Part shown: positions 1 to 12,245 of the stretch, piece after piece
Position numbering within the stretch: the first letter of the stretch is position 1
Layout: each line of letters starts with the position of its first letter
From: Eopsaltria australis
Taxonomy: Eukaryota > Chordata > Aves > Passeriformes > Petroicidae
Direction of reading: 5' to 3'
Assembly (NCBI GenBank): GCA_034509425.1
Contig: JAVTVJ010000048.1
Span: forward strand, 992,001-1,056,000
DNA: 64,000 bases
Notes under the pieces: model-generated
What the model was told of the DNA's origin: nothing
Databases searched by the model: none
Seen by the model: the letters and a program-made list of their open reading frames with translations, nothing else
Position numbers and translations under genes: made by a program

Positions 1-420
1 CTAAGCCCAGGAATGTGTCCATTCATTCAGAGCACCCCTGCAGCCCATGTTGAACCTCAAATCCTTGGAAATAAGGAACTGGCTGTTTTTTCTCTGTGAG
101 TTCCATGGTGGGATAAACCTGGTTCCTCCCAAAGTCAGGTAGAAACTCAGGGTGAAGGTTAGGATGAGTTTGGTGAGGAAGGACCCACAGGCAGATTCCT
201 GGGGCCAGGATGAGCTTCCAGAAGGGATTTTCCTTGAGTTTCTTCCAGGGAATCTCAACCTTCACCCTTGATCAGTCAGTCCTTCCTACTTTCCCTCTTG
301 GCCCCTTATCCCTTGCCTGAGGGGGATGCAGCAGCACAGGGGCTTTGCTGTTTGCTCTCTCCAGAGTTGGGGGGGAAAGGTGAGACTGGATTCAGTGTGG
401 AGACCTCTTGGGAACCAGGG
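1..420. other. Unique sequence, nothing identified
   Basis: No repeat, RNA gene or convincing coding region is visible. Open frames of up to about 99 codons occur on both strands, have no recognisable family and overlap each other, as expected by chance. Confidence 0.5.
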
Positions 421-482
421 AATCGTGGAATATCCTGAGTTGGAAGGACCATGGGAGTCCAGCTCTGTAGATGGAGCACTTC
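421..482 (-). mobile_element. CR1 LINE 3'-end fragment
   Basis: The block reads as the complement of a CR1 3' end: 'tatcctgagttggaaggacc' followed by a degraded 'gagtccagctct'. A sister copy of the same subfamily is at 34449. Only about 60 bp of the terminal untranslated region survives, with no coding part. CR1 copies are normally 5'-truncated by incomplete reverse transcription, so short 3' pieces are the usual form. Confidence 0.7.
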
Positions 483-791
483 TATTTTGGCCCACATTTC
501 CTCAGCTCTCTGCTGTACTGAGGGTTTGGGGGATATCAGGGTTGTTTTTGCTGTTTGTTGCAATGGAAATGATCATTTTGATGAGAACAAAATTGATTTT
601 TAATATGGAAATCTCCTTTAACTGAAGTTTTAACTGAAGAGATGAAAGTTGTATTTCATGGGGTTTTGGTTTTGGGTTTTTTGGTGCTTTTCTTTTGGAT
701 TTGGTTTGGTTTTTCTTTGTTTGTTTTGTTTCGTTGGGTTTTTTTTATTCTTCCAAAAGAGAGAGAGGCAAAACCTCTTTGCTTTTATCAA

Positions 792-863
792 AGTTAACAG
801 TTGGACTTTATGATCTCAAATGTCTTTTCCAACCCAACCTGTTCTGTGACCCTGTGATTCTAC
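792..863 (+). mobile_element. CR1 LINE 3'-terminal fragment
   Basis: A clean CR1 3' end: 'ttaacagttggactttatga', then 'tcttttccaacccaacctgt' and a terminal 'ctgtgattctac', which is the start of the characteristic 8-bp tail repeat. Only about 70 bp are present. The sense strand of the element is the plus strand of the window. Confidence 0.9.
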
Positions 864-1196
864 ATTTGTGCGAGCCTGCGTGTACATGAAAGCAGAAGGT
901 ATAAATAACATGAGTAGGAAAACACTTCTTTTTCAAGTGCCGTAAATACGCTACTTTTGAAAGAGCTTTCATGCATTTTTCTTCCCTCAAGAGAAAACTG
1001 AGCTCCCTGAGCACTTGTGAAAAAATAGCAGGGGCATGGAAACCCATGGGAGAACAGCCCAAGGACTGGTACTAAGAAGAGTGACCAAGGATATGCTGAA
1101 ATTGGAATTTAGGCCTCCTGTGTCCAGGATGATTTGCAGACACCGGAGGGAGCGTGATGGTCTGGTGGTGCTCATGCCATGACAACAAAGCCTGCG
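864..1196. other. Unique sequence, nothing identified
   Basis: No repeats or motifs stand out between the CR1 end and the GATA-motif cluster. Confidence 0.4.
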
Positions 1197-1260
1197 TTAT
1201 CTTATCTTTTCTTATCTTATCTCCCAATAACTCTTATCTTATCTTATCTTCCAATAACTG
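1197..1260. repeat. TTATC pentamer tract with duplicated CCAAT segment
   Basis: Seven TTATC units (GATAA on the minus strand) lie in 64 bp. They are arranged as two related blocks, each ending in CCAATAACT (at 1224 and 1251). It looks like a short decayed simple repeat with an internal duplication. Because each unit is a GATA-factor core site and each block ends in a CCAAT-box core, a regulatory role is possible but not shown. Confidence 0.75.
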
Positions 1261-4200
1261 TTATTTTCCAATCAGGCCCTCTGCCACAAAGTGATCCTGG
1301 TGCTGTCCTCCCTATTCCAGAGGAGACGATCAAGGGACGGAGAGATTTCCATTCATTTGTTGTCCTTGCCTGTGCCAATACTCAAGGAAAGTCCCTCTTT
1401 CACCAGAGATGATTTACATTTTACTCACAATTTGCACTGCTCTGACTCAAGTCAGGCTCTCTAAATCTCTCTTCATGAATCCACGAGTTGCAAAAAGTAG
1501 GGAATCTTCTGCCTTTCCAACCTTTGAAGAAAATGGGAGTGACCAATGAAGGAGACCATTGAAAGAGAAGCAGAACTTCATCCCTCTCCCCAAAGTCATC
1601 CTCTTGCCACCATGGCACTGGATAAAATCCGGATTTTGCTGCTTCCTGATGAAAATCCATTTTCCCCCCGTGCTCCTGTTGACAGCCTGCCAGGAAAGGT
1701 TATTAGATACCATCCCCAAAGCCTGTGCACACTGACCTGTTCCGAGGGAATCAAATGAAAGCCTATTCCCTCCCCAGCCTGGGCCCACCCAGGGAGAAGC
1801 AGGCTGGTGGCTTGACAAAACTCGGATTATTCTGTCCAGAAAGCTGCACTTTTAATGGATTAAACATCTCTGTCTTTTGTGGTTGCCTGCTTAAGAAAGA
1901 AAATCATTACAAGAAGAAAACGTTGAACTGGTGTATATTTTCATCTTTTGATTCAGGGTCATTTTTCTTTCCTCCCTGCCTTCCTCCTCTCCTGCTTTTC
2001 TCCGTACAGAGGAGTAAATTTTGCCTCCGTGATATTTCTTTGGCTGAACATGATTCAGCACCGCTGGTGCTCTAAATCAAGGTAATCAAAATAATCCTGT
2101 TCTTTTAATCCGGCCACTGGACCCAACCCTGTGTACTACATATATATTTTTTTCCGAAGGTTTGGCTCTGACATCACTGAAATATTGCAGCAAAATATCA
2201 GGAATAAACCAGCATTGTTCGTTCCTGCTTTCATCCCCAGCCAAACACCCGCTGCTCTCCACAGGCCTCAAAGAAGACCTGGCTGCCTCGAAATGCCCAA
2301 GCAGAATTCCTTCTCCAGTGCTGCAGGAAGAGGATTCATTAAGGGGAAAAGCTGGAATTAAAGATTCCGGGAGAATTGTACAGAGGGAAAAATAACCACA
2401 ACAACAACAACGCGACAAAAACCAAAGAGGATCCTGGCCCAGCTCTGGGCTGATGTCAACCAGCAAACTCTGACAAAGCCCAAAGCTATCTCTGCTTAAT
2501 CCAGGTGGAGATTTGACTCGAGATATTCCATCTGAGGCTCCTGTTTGCAATGCAAGGATGTGGAACCAGCGGTGGCTTTTCTCACGAAGCCCTAAAAACA
2601 AGCTTCTGGGTTAATTTTCTCTACGTCCACTGAGCTCTGCTGATCCATCCCAAGGTCTGCTGTGCTCTCCCTCCCCTCCCCAGCCCACCCAGGCTGCTGG
2701 AGGTCACTTCCACGGGTGGGAATGGTGGTGGTGGAATGGATTTTCCTCTTGAGGGACTGGGGGGCTGATAAGGAGTGTGAGAACTCCACCAGCACAGCGG
2801 GTAATATCTGATATCTAAGTTTTTGGTCTTGGCTTGTGCTCTGAACCTTCTCTTTGCTGTGTGAGTGGCTTTCTCCTCTTGCTTCCACATCTAAACCTCC
2901 TGCAAAGCAGAAGTTTTCAGCTCAGATACAACATTTAATCCCAACTACGTTGTTTAAAGGACTAAGCTGATATCTTTATATTGTGCCAAAATGGATTATA
3001 TGAGGAAATTGGACAAAATCAAATATCAGTGTAAGATTCCAGGGCTCACTTGAGTTCTTCACAAGTTTTGGACTTTCTTTTTTAGGGAAGAAAACACTTT
3101 CTGTCTTCCATATGACCACTACAGGTGATTACCACTGTTAAAAGTAGAAGCTTAAATCTTAAAATGCAGAAAATGATAGATATAGATGCACCTAAATCCA
3201 CAGCTTCTGAAAATTTTATGTGTGTTGTTCCTGGGTTTTTTTTTTGAAGATTTGAGGTCTGGAAATCAGCATGAGCAGTTAAATTGTACTCCCAGACTCT
3301 CTCCACTGATATCAGGGTGACTGCATCAATTCCTCATTTGAAACGTTGGCTCTGGGAAGTTGCTCAAAGTTCCTGGGAAGGAACCAGCTCGAAGTTTCAA
3401 GGAATCTCACTGAGAAGTTATGAGTAACAGGAAAAAACCAAAGGCCAGGGCTGGCTTTCCAGCTAACCATTTATTTTCCCAGAGAAGTCCCTTATTAATT
3501 TTTATGGTGCATAAATACCAGAAAACGAGACACCATTAATTAGTGACTGGTTTTGGTCTTCGTACTCAACTCAGTTCAATCTGAGCCAAACTGGGATTTT
3601 TTTCTTTTAATTTTTTTAAGAGTCAGAGAAAAGTTCATATCTGGACAGACAGATTTTGGTGTTTATTGGATTTTCTGAGCTAGTCTGATCCTAATTTAAA
3701 GTAGTGCAGTTTTCTTTTTTATTCCAATCTCTGGGACTCTCTCTCACAAAACACTTTTCTTCACCTCCATCCCAAATATTCCGGGATGTGCATCGTGGTG
3801 CTTTAGGGGTAGATACAGCACCTGGAAGAGTGAATTCCATTTGCTTTAGATCTTGACCTAAAATCTTTTGGTTCAACACTGGTATCCATGGGCATCCTTG
3901 GGGTGGCAAGAGAGGCCTTTGGGAAGTGCCTTGCTGAGATGGATGAGTGTTGGATGTGCCTCTCAGGCAATATTCCCACTCCAAAAGTAGGACAAAAAAG
4001 GCAGCAGATCCCCAGCAGATCCCTGCCTTGGATCTGCACAAATGCTTCAGCACTAGAAGAGTTTTAGATGCCACAGTGGCACCAACATCTTCCTCCTCTG
4101 ACAAAGGAATCCTTGGAGTTGACCTTCATCCCTCGTCTCTCACGTGGGCTATAACCCACAGGAGGATTGGATGGGCCCCTCGTTGTAATCCAGGGAGACA

Positions 4201-4277
4201 AATTCCCTTGACCCTGATTAGCTGGAGTTTGAAGAAGACATCCCTGACCAATCTGCACTTCCTCTCTTTTCTTTCAG
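1261..4277. other. Unique sequence with only small motifs
   Basis: Contains a short CAA run near 2398, a MARE-like inverted repeat at 2051-2079 and overlapping unassigned open frames, including one of 171 codons on the minus strand at 2086-2601 that matches no family I know. No convincing gene or transposon was recognised. Confidence 0.4.
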
Positions 4278-4408
4278 ATGCTGACAGGTTTTTTTGCTCA
4301 TGTAGAGCTTGGTTTTAGGATTCTATGTTCTGTCGTTCAAAAAATTGCAGATGATCACACCAAGGATCTGCTCTGTGGAATTCCTGAACCTGAGAGGCTT
4401 TGAGAGCA
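4278..4408 (+). other. Candidate exon (predicted from splice sites)
   Basis: The 3' splice site is unusually complete: a CTGAC branch-point match with its A at 4247, 30 nt upstream of the AG; a pyrimidine tract 'ttcctctcttttctttcag'; and the AG at 4276-4277. The first donor match downstream is GCA|GTGAGT at 4409, giving a 131-nt exon. Frame 0 starts with ATG right at the acceptor and stays open for 41 codons to a TGA near the end; the other two frames close early. I do not recognise the peptide. It could be a decoy pair, since the donor lacks G at -1. Confidence 0.2.
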
Positions 4409-7400
4409 GTGAGTTATTGGCCACTGGTAAAGGATGGTGTTTTTCCAAGCCTGCACCTGCCACTAAATCCCACAAGAAGTCTGACTTCTGATCAATTTGC
4501 ATTTTGGAGACGTGCTTTAGGTGCTGTGTTAACCCTTCTGTTGCCAGGCTGTGTTTCAGGGCTGGCTGCAGAGCTGGTTCCAGCACGACTTCCAGAGATC
4601 CACAAGAGGTACAGGAGGAGCATTCACTGAGTCTCCAACAACTAAACTCACTTGGATACCAAGAAAACAAGTAAAATCTAAATATCTAAGCCCAGTTTGG
4701 TTTGAAAACCTTGGTGATCGTATTTACTGGTAGGATCACACTCTGTTATGTCTGAACAATACACCCTCAACCCAAAGTAACAATATCCTCCTGTGGAGAC
4801 CAAGCTTTGGGTTTTGTCAAGGTCTTGTTGCAGATCCAACACTTCTGCTTCAATTCCCACCCAGTCAGGAAAAGAAATCCACCTTACAAGGTGTTTTTCT
4901 GTATCCTCTGTTGTCCCACTGGATGAAAGATTAGATTGGTTACACCTCGTGCTGCTCTGAGGTGTAAAATTCTTTCGAAATCTCTCCATCTGGAACAGAT
5001 TTGCTTCATTTAGGGCGAGGGTATAGCTGGAATGTGACTGGTTCCAGCTGAGAGATGGGTTACGTTGGTCACTGCACAGATGGTCCAACAGCCAAGCTAT
5101 GAATTTACCTCCCAAATAAAGAATTCCTCCTTTTTTAAAAAAATTTTGATTACCCAAGTGACCTCTCTACTTCCATCCGCTGGAGGAGTGTACATGTTTA
5201 GCTCAAAAAGATGGGCAAGGACTGAAAGTTTCAAAGATTTCTTCACCCCCCAAAGGAGGAGGTGGGAAGGAGGTGGAATGGACTTTTCCTGCCTCACTCT
5301 GCTGTGGTTTTATCTCCAGTTCTGTGTCCCACCTCACTCAGAGCTGTTGTGCAGTAAAACCATCATGGAACATCCATCAACCCATCCATGTCGTAGTTTG
5401 GTTCTTTTTCACCACTTTTTGCTTAATGAAATAATCATAAATCAGAGGCACTAATTCCAGAAGCCACTATAAATGACAGCAAGAAACACAGCACACTGAA
5501 AGCATTTCACCTCCAGGCTCTGCCAACCCTTTGGAACGAGAAGACAATGTAAAAACTGGAGATCTGGGTGTTCAGACCACAGAGCTGGGAAAACGGAGTT
5601 GTCTGAATGTAGGGTGGTGAGAAATGGTGTGAAAATTACAGGCCTCGGACTCGAGCGCAGCTGTAGAGCACCCAGGGGTATGTGCTGCTCTGGCTTTCTG
5701 CTATTCTTGGCTCCCTGAGTCCCTCTGAAGTGGCAGTGACATCTCCAGAGCCTCCACGTGTGACATGATCCCTGTGCTCCGGGAAAGCCCCATGCAGGAT
5801 TAACGTGCTGTTTGCCCAGGAGAAAACCTGGAGGTCCTGGAGAGGCCGAAACTTGGAGTCGTTCAGGGGAATTCATTCCCAGGAGTTGCCTGAGGGGAGC
5901 AGCAGGAATTTGGGAGCCTTGGGGATGGTGTTCACATTCACATGGGGTATTCAGGGTGTTCAGAGGGGTACATGTTCTCTCTGGGCCCTTCGTGCCTTCT
6001 CTGCTGTTCCACCCCAGCGCTGGATAACGTGTGTGGGCAAGGAGAGCTCTTCCAGAACCTGGTTTAGAGCCCGGCGCCTTTACCAGTAAAACTGGGCTCA
6101 TTTTTTCACTATTTGCCTGAAATCACTGTTGATGTTACAGTTTAACTGAAGACAGACTCACTTGTGGCTTAGGAGATGTAGGTGCAAGTCCCAAGTGGGA
6201 TTCTGGACAAGCCACTTGAACCTCCCCCATGCTTTGGCTTTTTAATTTTTTTTTTTTTTTTCTCAGAAATGAAATGTTTTGGTTTGAAGCAAAACTGTTT
6301 CCCCCTCTTTAAAATGTGCCTCCCTCCTGTTTTTTATATTTCAGATGGAAAATTTCTAAAAAGTTGGGGTTTGTTTTGTTTTGTTTTCCCGGTTCCAGTT
6401 CCTGTTGGAGAGCATTTTTTTTGTGGAAAACACAGCTTTTCCCATAAAGCGTTCTGAACTCTACCAGAGGAAAGCACAATATGAGTTCTATTATTCTTGT
6501 GGTGCAGCTGGGGTCAGGACACATTCACTGGTCACGTAGCCTTACCCAGTGTGCTCTCCTGGAATGGGAATGCTGATGGGAGAGGAGCCCTCAAGGACAT
6601 GGTTTGGGGTTTTTTGGGTCTATTTGCTCTTTAAACATTTCTAACCTCTTCTTAAATGCAGCCTTCTGCTCCCTTTTTTTTTTTTCCCAACTGTTTCCAA
6701 AGGGAGGCATCCCAAATCCATCCCTCAAGAGTTTTTTTGCTGTGTGGAAGTACCACACACAGCTCTTATTACCCTCCTTCACCTCTCCCCCTCCCCACTC
6801 CTCATCCTCTTCCCCGGATCCCTCCCAAACACTTGGGCTTGGCTCATTCCCGAGGCCGGTTTGGTTTTCCTTCAAGGAGCCTTTCCGCAGCTCTCGTTGC
6901 AAACCACACATTAGCAAAGCAACGAGCTCCTCCAAGCCTCTGTGCTGTTGTGAATCCAGGAAAAAATAATAAAATCCCTCAAGAATAACAAACATCCTCC
7001 CCCCACTTCTGCAGACCTGGTGAAAAATCAGGATGTTCCCATCCCGGAGCAGGATTTCATTGGGTCGGCATCCCCGAAATCCGTGGCGCGAGGGGGATTT
7101 TCAGGGAGTTGTGCCACAGCACTGAACTCTTATACCGACCCGTTGGTGGATTCACTGTCTGGTTTGGAGCAGAACCCACGACCTGGAAGGGAATGTTTAA
7201 TTTAAAAGGGAACCTGGAGTTTAATTGTCCTTTGGTTTTGGCTGCGCTGCGAGCAAAGCCCTGGTGTGCGTCTTGCGGAAAGGGAGCAAACCCAAATCTA
7301 GTCAGGGCTGATTTGCTTTGGTTTATTTTGTTTAATTCGCATGAACATAAACCAAAAAAATGGTTTAAAAGTGGGGTGTCTGAGCAGAGGAGCCGGACTG

Positions 7401-8170
7401 TGATCAAGGAAAGGGACCAAGGAGTGATTTTCCAGCAGCTCGATGCATGTTCATCCCCAGCTCTCAGATCTCCAGCCACAGCCTCTGGTTTCTCACTTGC
7501 CCCCAGACGTGATGGGGAGTCAGGGCTCTCAGAGAGACACCAGGAGCCTTCTTGAGGCTGCAGTAATGAACTCTAATTATTAGTTGGATGTCTGGGTTTC
7601 TGCATGGGGATGTATCAGCGCAGTCATCTGCGGAGAGGCAGACTGGAAGGCACACAAAATGTGTGGGATCTGCCTCTGGCTTTGAAGGGAATTCTGTAAC
7701 TTAAAAAACACTGTAAACTTTCCCAAGAAGTTAATCCCCTTCCTTACCCTCTCTCTCTCTCCCCCAGATTGCTTGAATAACATGAATCATTCCACCCTGC
7801 ACATGGCAGACAAGGAAATTTTCGTCTAAAAGCATTCATTTTCTACTGGGTTTTTGTCCTAGAATAAAGTGTTATCAAAATCAATTTGTTCCCACGTGAT
7901 ATTTCCATCTTCCACATGAAAAACAGAATTCCAGACTAAAACCTCTCAGGAGCTCAGCAGCCACTGAGATTCTAACAACTTGCTTTGTCACTGCTGCTGG
8001 TAAAAAAGCACTGTAAAAAAAAACCAACCCGTGGTCAGACACTGCTGTAATGTCCCAGTCTGCACCAGTGGCAAAGGCTGTGCTGGAAACATCACGAATT
8101 CTTTTTTTTATACACACCAAAACCTTGAGATGTTCTTCAGGTCACAGATATCAGTTATAAAGTTATAAAG
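4409..8170. other. Unique sequence, no gene recognised
   Basis: Holds short poly-T runs (around 6247 and 6674) and a CT run at about 7749-7764. A 216-codon minus-strand open frame (5451-6101) has an unremarkable composition rich in Pro, Ser, Gly and Leu and no recognisable domain. It overlaps plus-strand frames, so I treat it as chance. Confidence 0.4.
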
Positions 8171-8398
8171 TCCCTCCTTTCTTCTCCTTTTTTTTTCCTT
8201 TTTTCTTTTTTCTTTTTTTCTTCTTTTTCCTTTTTTCTTTTTTTTTTCTTTTTCCCCCTTTTTTTCTTTTTTTCTTTTTTTCTTTTTTCTTTTTTTCTTT
8301 TTTTATTTTTTCTTTTTTCTTTTTCTCTTTTTTCTTTTTTTTTTTTTTTCTTGTTTCCTTTATTCTTTTTCTTCTTGTTCCCTTCTTTTTCTTCTTTT
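8171..8398. repeat. Polypyrimidine tract, (T5-8 C)n
   Basis: About 225 bp made almost only of T and C on the plus strand, mainly TTTTTTC-type units with a few CCC interruptions. The complementary strand is stop-poor and gives a false lysine/glutamate-rich frame of about 100 codons. Mirror-symmetric pyrimidine tracts of this kind can form triplex DNA. Confidence 0.95.
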
Positions 8399-8634
8399 TG
8401 GCTGAGGTTTTGTTGGTTATTTAGGGCTGCCTGTTTCTCCTTGCTCTGCCCAAATCCCTCTTTTTCCAACTCTGTTGTTTGCGTGTTTAAGAGTACCTTG
8501 AAGCAAGACTTTCAATGCTGTTATCCTCAGACACACGGGACTCGTGAAATCAGAATTTAACATCCACAATAATGTACAAGGAGGGAAATATTTTCAGGAG
8601 ATAATCGGGACAGAGCTGGCTTGTCCTGGACACT

Positions 8635-8957
8635 GTCACTATCCAGGTTACTCCAAGCCCCATCCAACCTGGCCTTGAACAATTCCAGGGATCCAGGGGC
8701 AGCCACAGCTTCTCTGGGCAACTTGTTTCTTCACCTTTATATGGAAGGAATTATTAATATTTAATCTAAACCTACCCACCTCCAGCTTAAAATCATTCCC
8801 ACTTTTCCTGTCATTCCAGGCCCTTGTCCAAAGTCCAAAGTCCCTCTCCATGTCCCTTGTAAGCCCCCTTTAGGTACTGGAGGGGGCTCTGAGGTCTCCT
8901 GGGAGCCTTCCCTTCTCCAGGATGAGCAGCTCCAGCTTTCCCAGCCTGGCTTTCATT
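8635..8957 (-). mobile_element. CR1 LINE fragment, about 320 bp
   Basis: Reads as the complement of the CR1 3' region: 'ctccaagccccatccaacct', then 'agccacagcttctctgggca', then 'taatctaaacctacccacct', then a section corresponding to 'ctggagaaggg...aggctcccaggagacc'. The last ~80 bp of the element (the end that should lie left of 8635) are missing or too diverged to read, so the copy is truncated at both ends. Its decayed reading frame corresponds to the C-terminal end of CR1 ORF2. Confidence 0.95.
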
Positions 8958-11900
8958 GCTGCCCACCTTGTGCCCAGCTCCTCCCTGGCTCTGGTTGTGG
9001 CCCCACCTCTGCCCCCACCTCCTGGGTGATAAATGCTTGATAAGAGTCATAAGCAGATGAATTTTGGGAGGGCGTGGGGAGTGGGGTGAAGCCAAGGGGA
9101 GGAGATGAAATTCTCTTTATGATAAATCACTCTGGAGCTCCTCTGTTTGTTGGAAATTTCTGTAGATCCCTTGAAAAAATCCACCCAAATAGAATTTTGT
9201 TCCTTCTTTTTTCATATCTCTGCACCTCCCTTGCAGTGACCTCTATTTCCTTTGGAGCGAAGGCATTTTGCACAGTGAGTGGCATTTTCTCTTCCACCCA
9301 TCCTTCCCCCATTTCTCAGCCTGGAATGTGGGATTAGATGTTGTAACGTGGCATAAGGAGCCGTAAAGGTCAATATCCTGCCTTCCAAAGTCACTCCTAG
9401 GCTCTCAGGGCTTTGTTAATGAAAACCCCGCAACCCTCCCCTGCTTCCCTCCCCCTCCCGAGAAAAAAGGATTTAGGAAATGGGTCAGGGTGAGAAAGGA
9501 GGAGGAAAATAATAATGACCAATAAATTCAATAAAGACCAAGCCTTGCCCTGCCATACACAGGAGTCAGGAGCCCTTTTGCATTTGAGACACCCAGCAAT
9601 TACCAACTAATCCATTGGGCAAATGCAAGATGGTGCCTCCGGCCTTTCTTCCCAGCCCAGCTGTTTTGTGTGGGGAATGTTTGCCAACTGAATTAAGGGA
9701 ACAAGCAGAGAAAATGCCCTCCTTGTTTCCCCCCAGGGCAGCTGAGTGGCTGCACAAAGCCTGCGACTGCAGCTTTGGGAGGTGGAGGCTGCGGAGCCTC
9801 GGAGTGTCTGGGGAGGCCGGAGGGGTCATGGCACTTTTGGGGGAAATTCCTGGGTGCACCTTGGCCCCTTCCCTGCTGGGGGAATTCATGCTCTGCAATT
9901 TCATCTCTCACTGGCCACAGTTCAAGGCAGCCATGAGTCGTTTTGGGAAAGAGGAGGGTGGAAAAGCCCGAGGTGCCACAATCGTGGAAGAACTTTGCGC
10001 CATTAACTCAGGGATTTGGCTCTGGAAGCTCTGGCAAGGACAGGTGTACCCATGGGGAGGGGAGTCCATGGTGAGGGTCATTTTCCTGCTTCCTGGTGGT
10101 TTTGGGGAGGCTGAGGCTCCTGAGCACCCAGGAAGGATGTGGGGCCTCGTCCTGATTGCATCCAAGTTTGGGATGGCTCCTGAATCTTCCTCTGCTTGAA
10201 TGAGGACTTCCATTGCCCTTTGGAAAACAAAGTCCTTCATACCTGTGTCTAAAAATGAAACAGGTTGAATCTGGAATGACCATGAGGGTCTGAACTGTAG
10301 GAAATTAAATACAGGGCCAAGTTCAGCTTTTCCCTTAAAATCCGCAGCTGTCAAATCGATGCTGTCGCTATTTTCTTGTTTTCAACCTGGATATTTGAGA
10401 AATTTGATATTTCCTTGTCTAAAGTCAGCTGAACTTTTCAAGAAGCCAAGGAGTTCCAAAGGTAAAGAGACAGGAAGGAGGGGTGCCCACAGAATAAAAT
10501 TTCTGCATCATCATAGATCCCAGAAATTGGTCACTGGCTCTGGTTTGCTCATCCAATCCATTTTCCCGAGCTTGGGAATATTTTTCAGGCTCTGATGGGA
10601 AATTTTACCCTGAACCTGACAGGGTCTAAGGTAGTGTCTTCCTGCAAATCAAAGAATTTTTTTCTGTGATGAAATGACATTTTTCCATTAGAAAATTTTC
10701 CATCACAAACAATAATCCAGGAGCCCTTTGGAACCAAGCAAATTCCTGAGCAGTCTTATCTGAGTGGCATTTACAGGTTAATTGAGCAGGACTGTCATGC
10801 TCTAGATAAAAATTTATAATTATGCTAGGTCAGAAATATTTCGAAGGGAAAATCCCCAAAAAATTGTATCTCCAAAGGGTTATAATACTTTCAGGTAATT
10901 TCATGGATAATTTCATAAAATAAGAACACTCCTGCTCAGGACTAGGTAGCTTTGTGCCTGTTGTTTTAGTTGTTACAAAATTCTGCATGCTAATATCCAA
11001 AAATTTCCAGTAAAGTGTGAGAGTGAGCAATTGTAGGGAATTAATCTGGTATTTCAGGCTTTTTACTTGCTTCTTTTTTTTGGTTATGGCATTTCAAAAT
11101 GATGAATATCCCCTGAGATTATGATTAATAATCTCAGCACTGATTTCTAGAGCTGTGAAAGTGAAAGATAAAGCAGTAGATAAATAAATCAATATATTGA
11201 TTTATATTGAATAAATCAATAGATTAGAAATACCTGAGATATTAGGAACAGACTCCCATCTATTACTGCCCTGGCTGTTTTGGGAATATCTGCTTACCTT
11301 TATTCATGAGAAACCGTTCACAGTAACACCGAGTTACACAAATCCTGTTTTACATAAAGTTTGGATTGAGTTGGAATATTCAAGAGCGCTTTTTTCATTC
11401 TCTGACTTCCAAAACCCTCACCAGAAATCTGCTGGAGGCTCCACTCCGGGTATTAAAAACAAGTTTAGCACCCAGCTCAGCACCTCCAGTGACCTGCAGC
11501 GATCTGGTGGGAGCCACAGCGTTTCTCCTGCCCAGCCTTGGGAAGTGCCATAAAAAGCAGGGAGAGTTTGAAATGAAAATCCGTGATTGATGGTGCTCGC
11601 GAGGGCCGTAGAGCCAGAATTGCTCCAGTGTTCATAAACCGAGGACATTCCACTCAACAGCTCCGAGCAAAGGTGTCCCTTTGACACTTTGGCTGTCCTC
11701 CAGCTCCAGCTCCAGCAAGACCTCACACAGGGCCACTGAGAAGGCAAAGAAACACGGAATAACCTGAGGCTGAGGCCACGGCATGGCAGGGCCCAGAGGA
11801 ACGAGGGAATGGTGATTAGTCTGGGAGAACGACTTGTTTCCATGAGCCTTGTGCACAGAGCACGTCTGTGAGCTGGATGCTGGTGGGAATGCAAGGTTAA

Positions 11901-12245
11901 AGTCCTGCAGAGGTGGCTTGGAGACCTTAAAACCTCTGATTAAGCCCAGCATTAATAGACCACAGCAATAGTGAAGGAATCTCCTCCATCCTTCTCCGCT
12001 GGGGTTGATTCGGTGCTGAACTGAAGGAAAAAAACCCCAAACATTGTTTTTCTTAATTTATTCTGCTATTGCCTGTCTTGGATCCCACAAGTCCAATCCT
12101 GTCAAGGGTACTCATTGGGATAGCAATAACTAAAGTATGACTGCTCATCTACAGAGAGCAGAACTTTCTCCCAGATCTTCCATCTATTCCAAGTCCTGGA
12201 TTTTGCACAAGACCTGATGTGGGTAATTTGCTGTTTTCTCCTTAG
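8958..12245. other. Unique sequence, AT-rich in its second half
   Basis: Includes an unassigned 194-codon plus-strand open frame (9615-10199) in a GC-richer patch, with overlapping minus-strand frames and no domain I recognise. An AT-rich stretch at about 10620-11250 holds a 22-bp palindrome at 11184-11205. No repeat family was recognised. Confidence 0.4.

Noticed and set aside
2086..2601. 171-codon minus-strand frame
   Set aside because: Unassigned composition and no supporting promoter, splice or polyadenylation context.
5451..6101. 216-codon minus-strand frame
   Set aside because: It has no domain, repeat or family resemblance, and competing plus-strand frames cover the same bases. It is shorter and less supported by context than the 324-codon frame.
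8155..8469. Lysine/glutamate-rich 104-codon minus frame
   Set aside because: It is a translation of the polypyrimidine tract.
9237..9274. 38-nt splice-site pair (strong acceptor ending 9236, CACA|GTGAGT donor)
   Set aside because: The donor has A rather than G at -1 and no clear branch point was found. One more decoy is the simpler reading.
9615..10199. 194-codon plus-strand frame
   Set aside because: GC-rich local composition lowers stop density, competing minus-strand frames overlap it, and no family is recognised.
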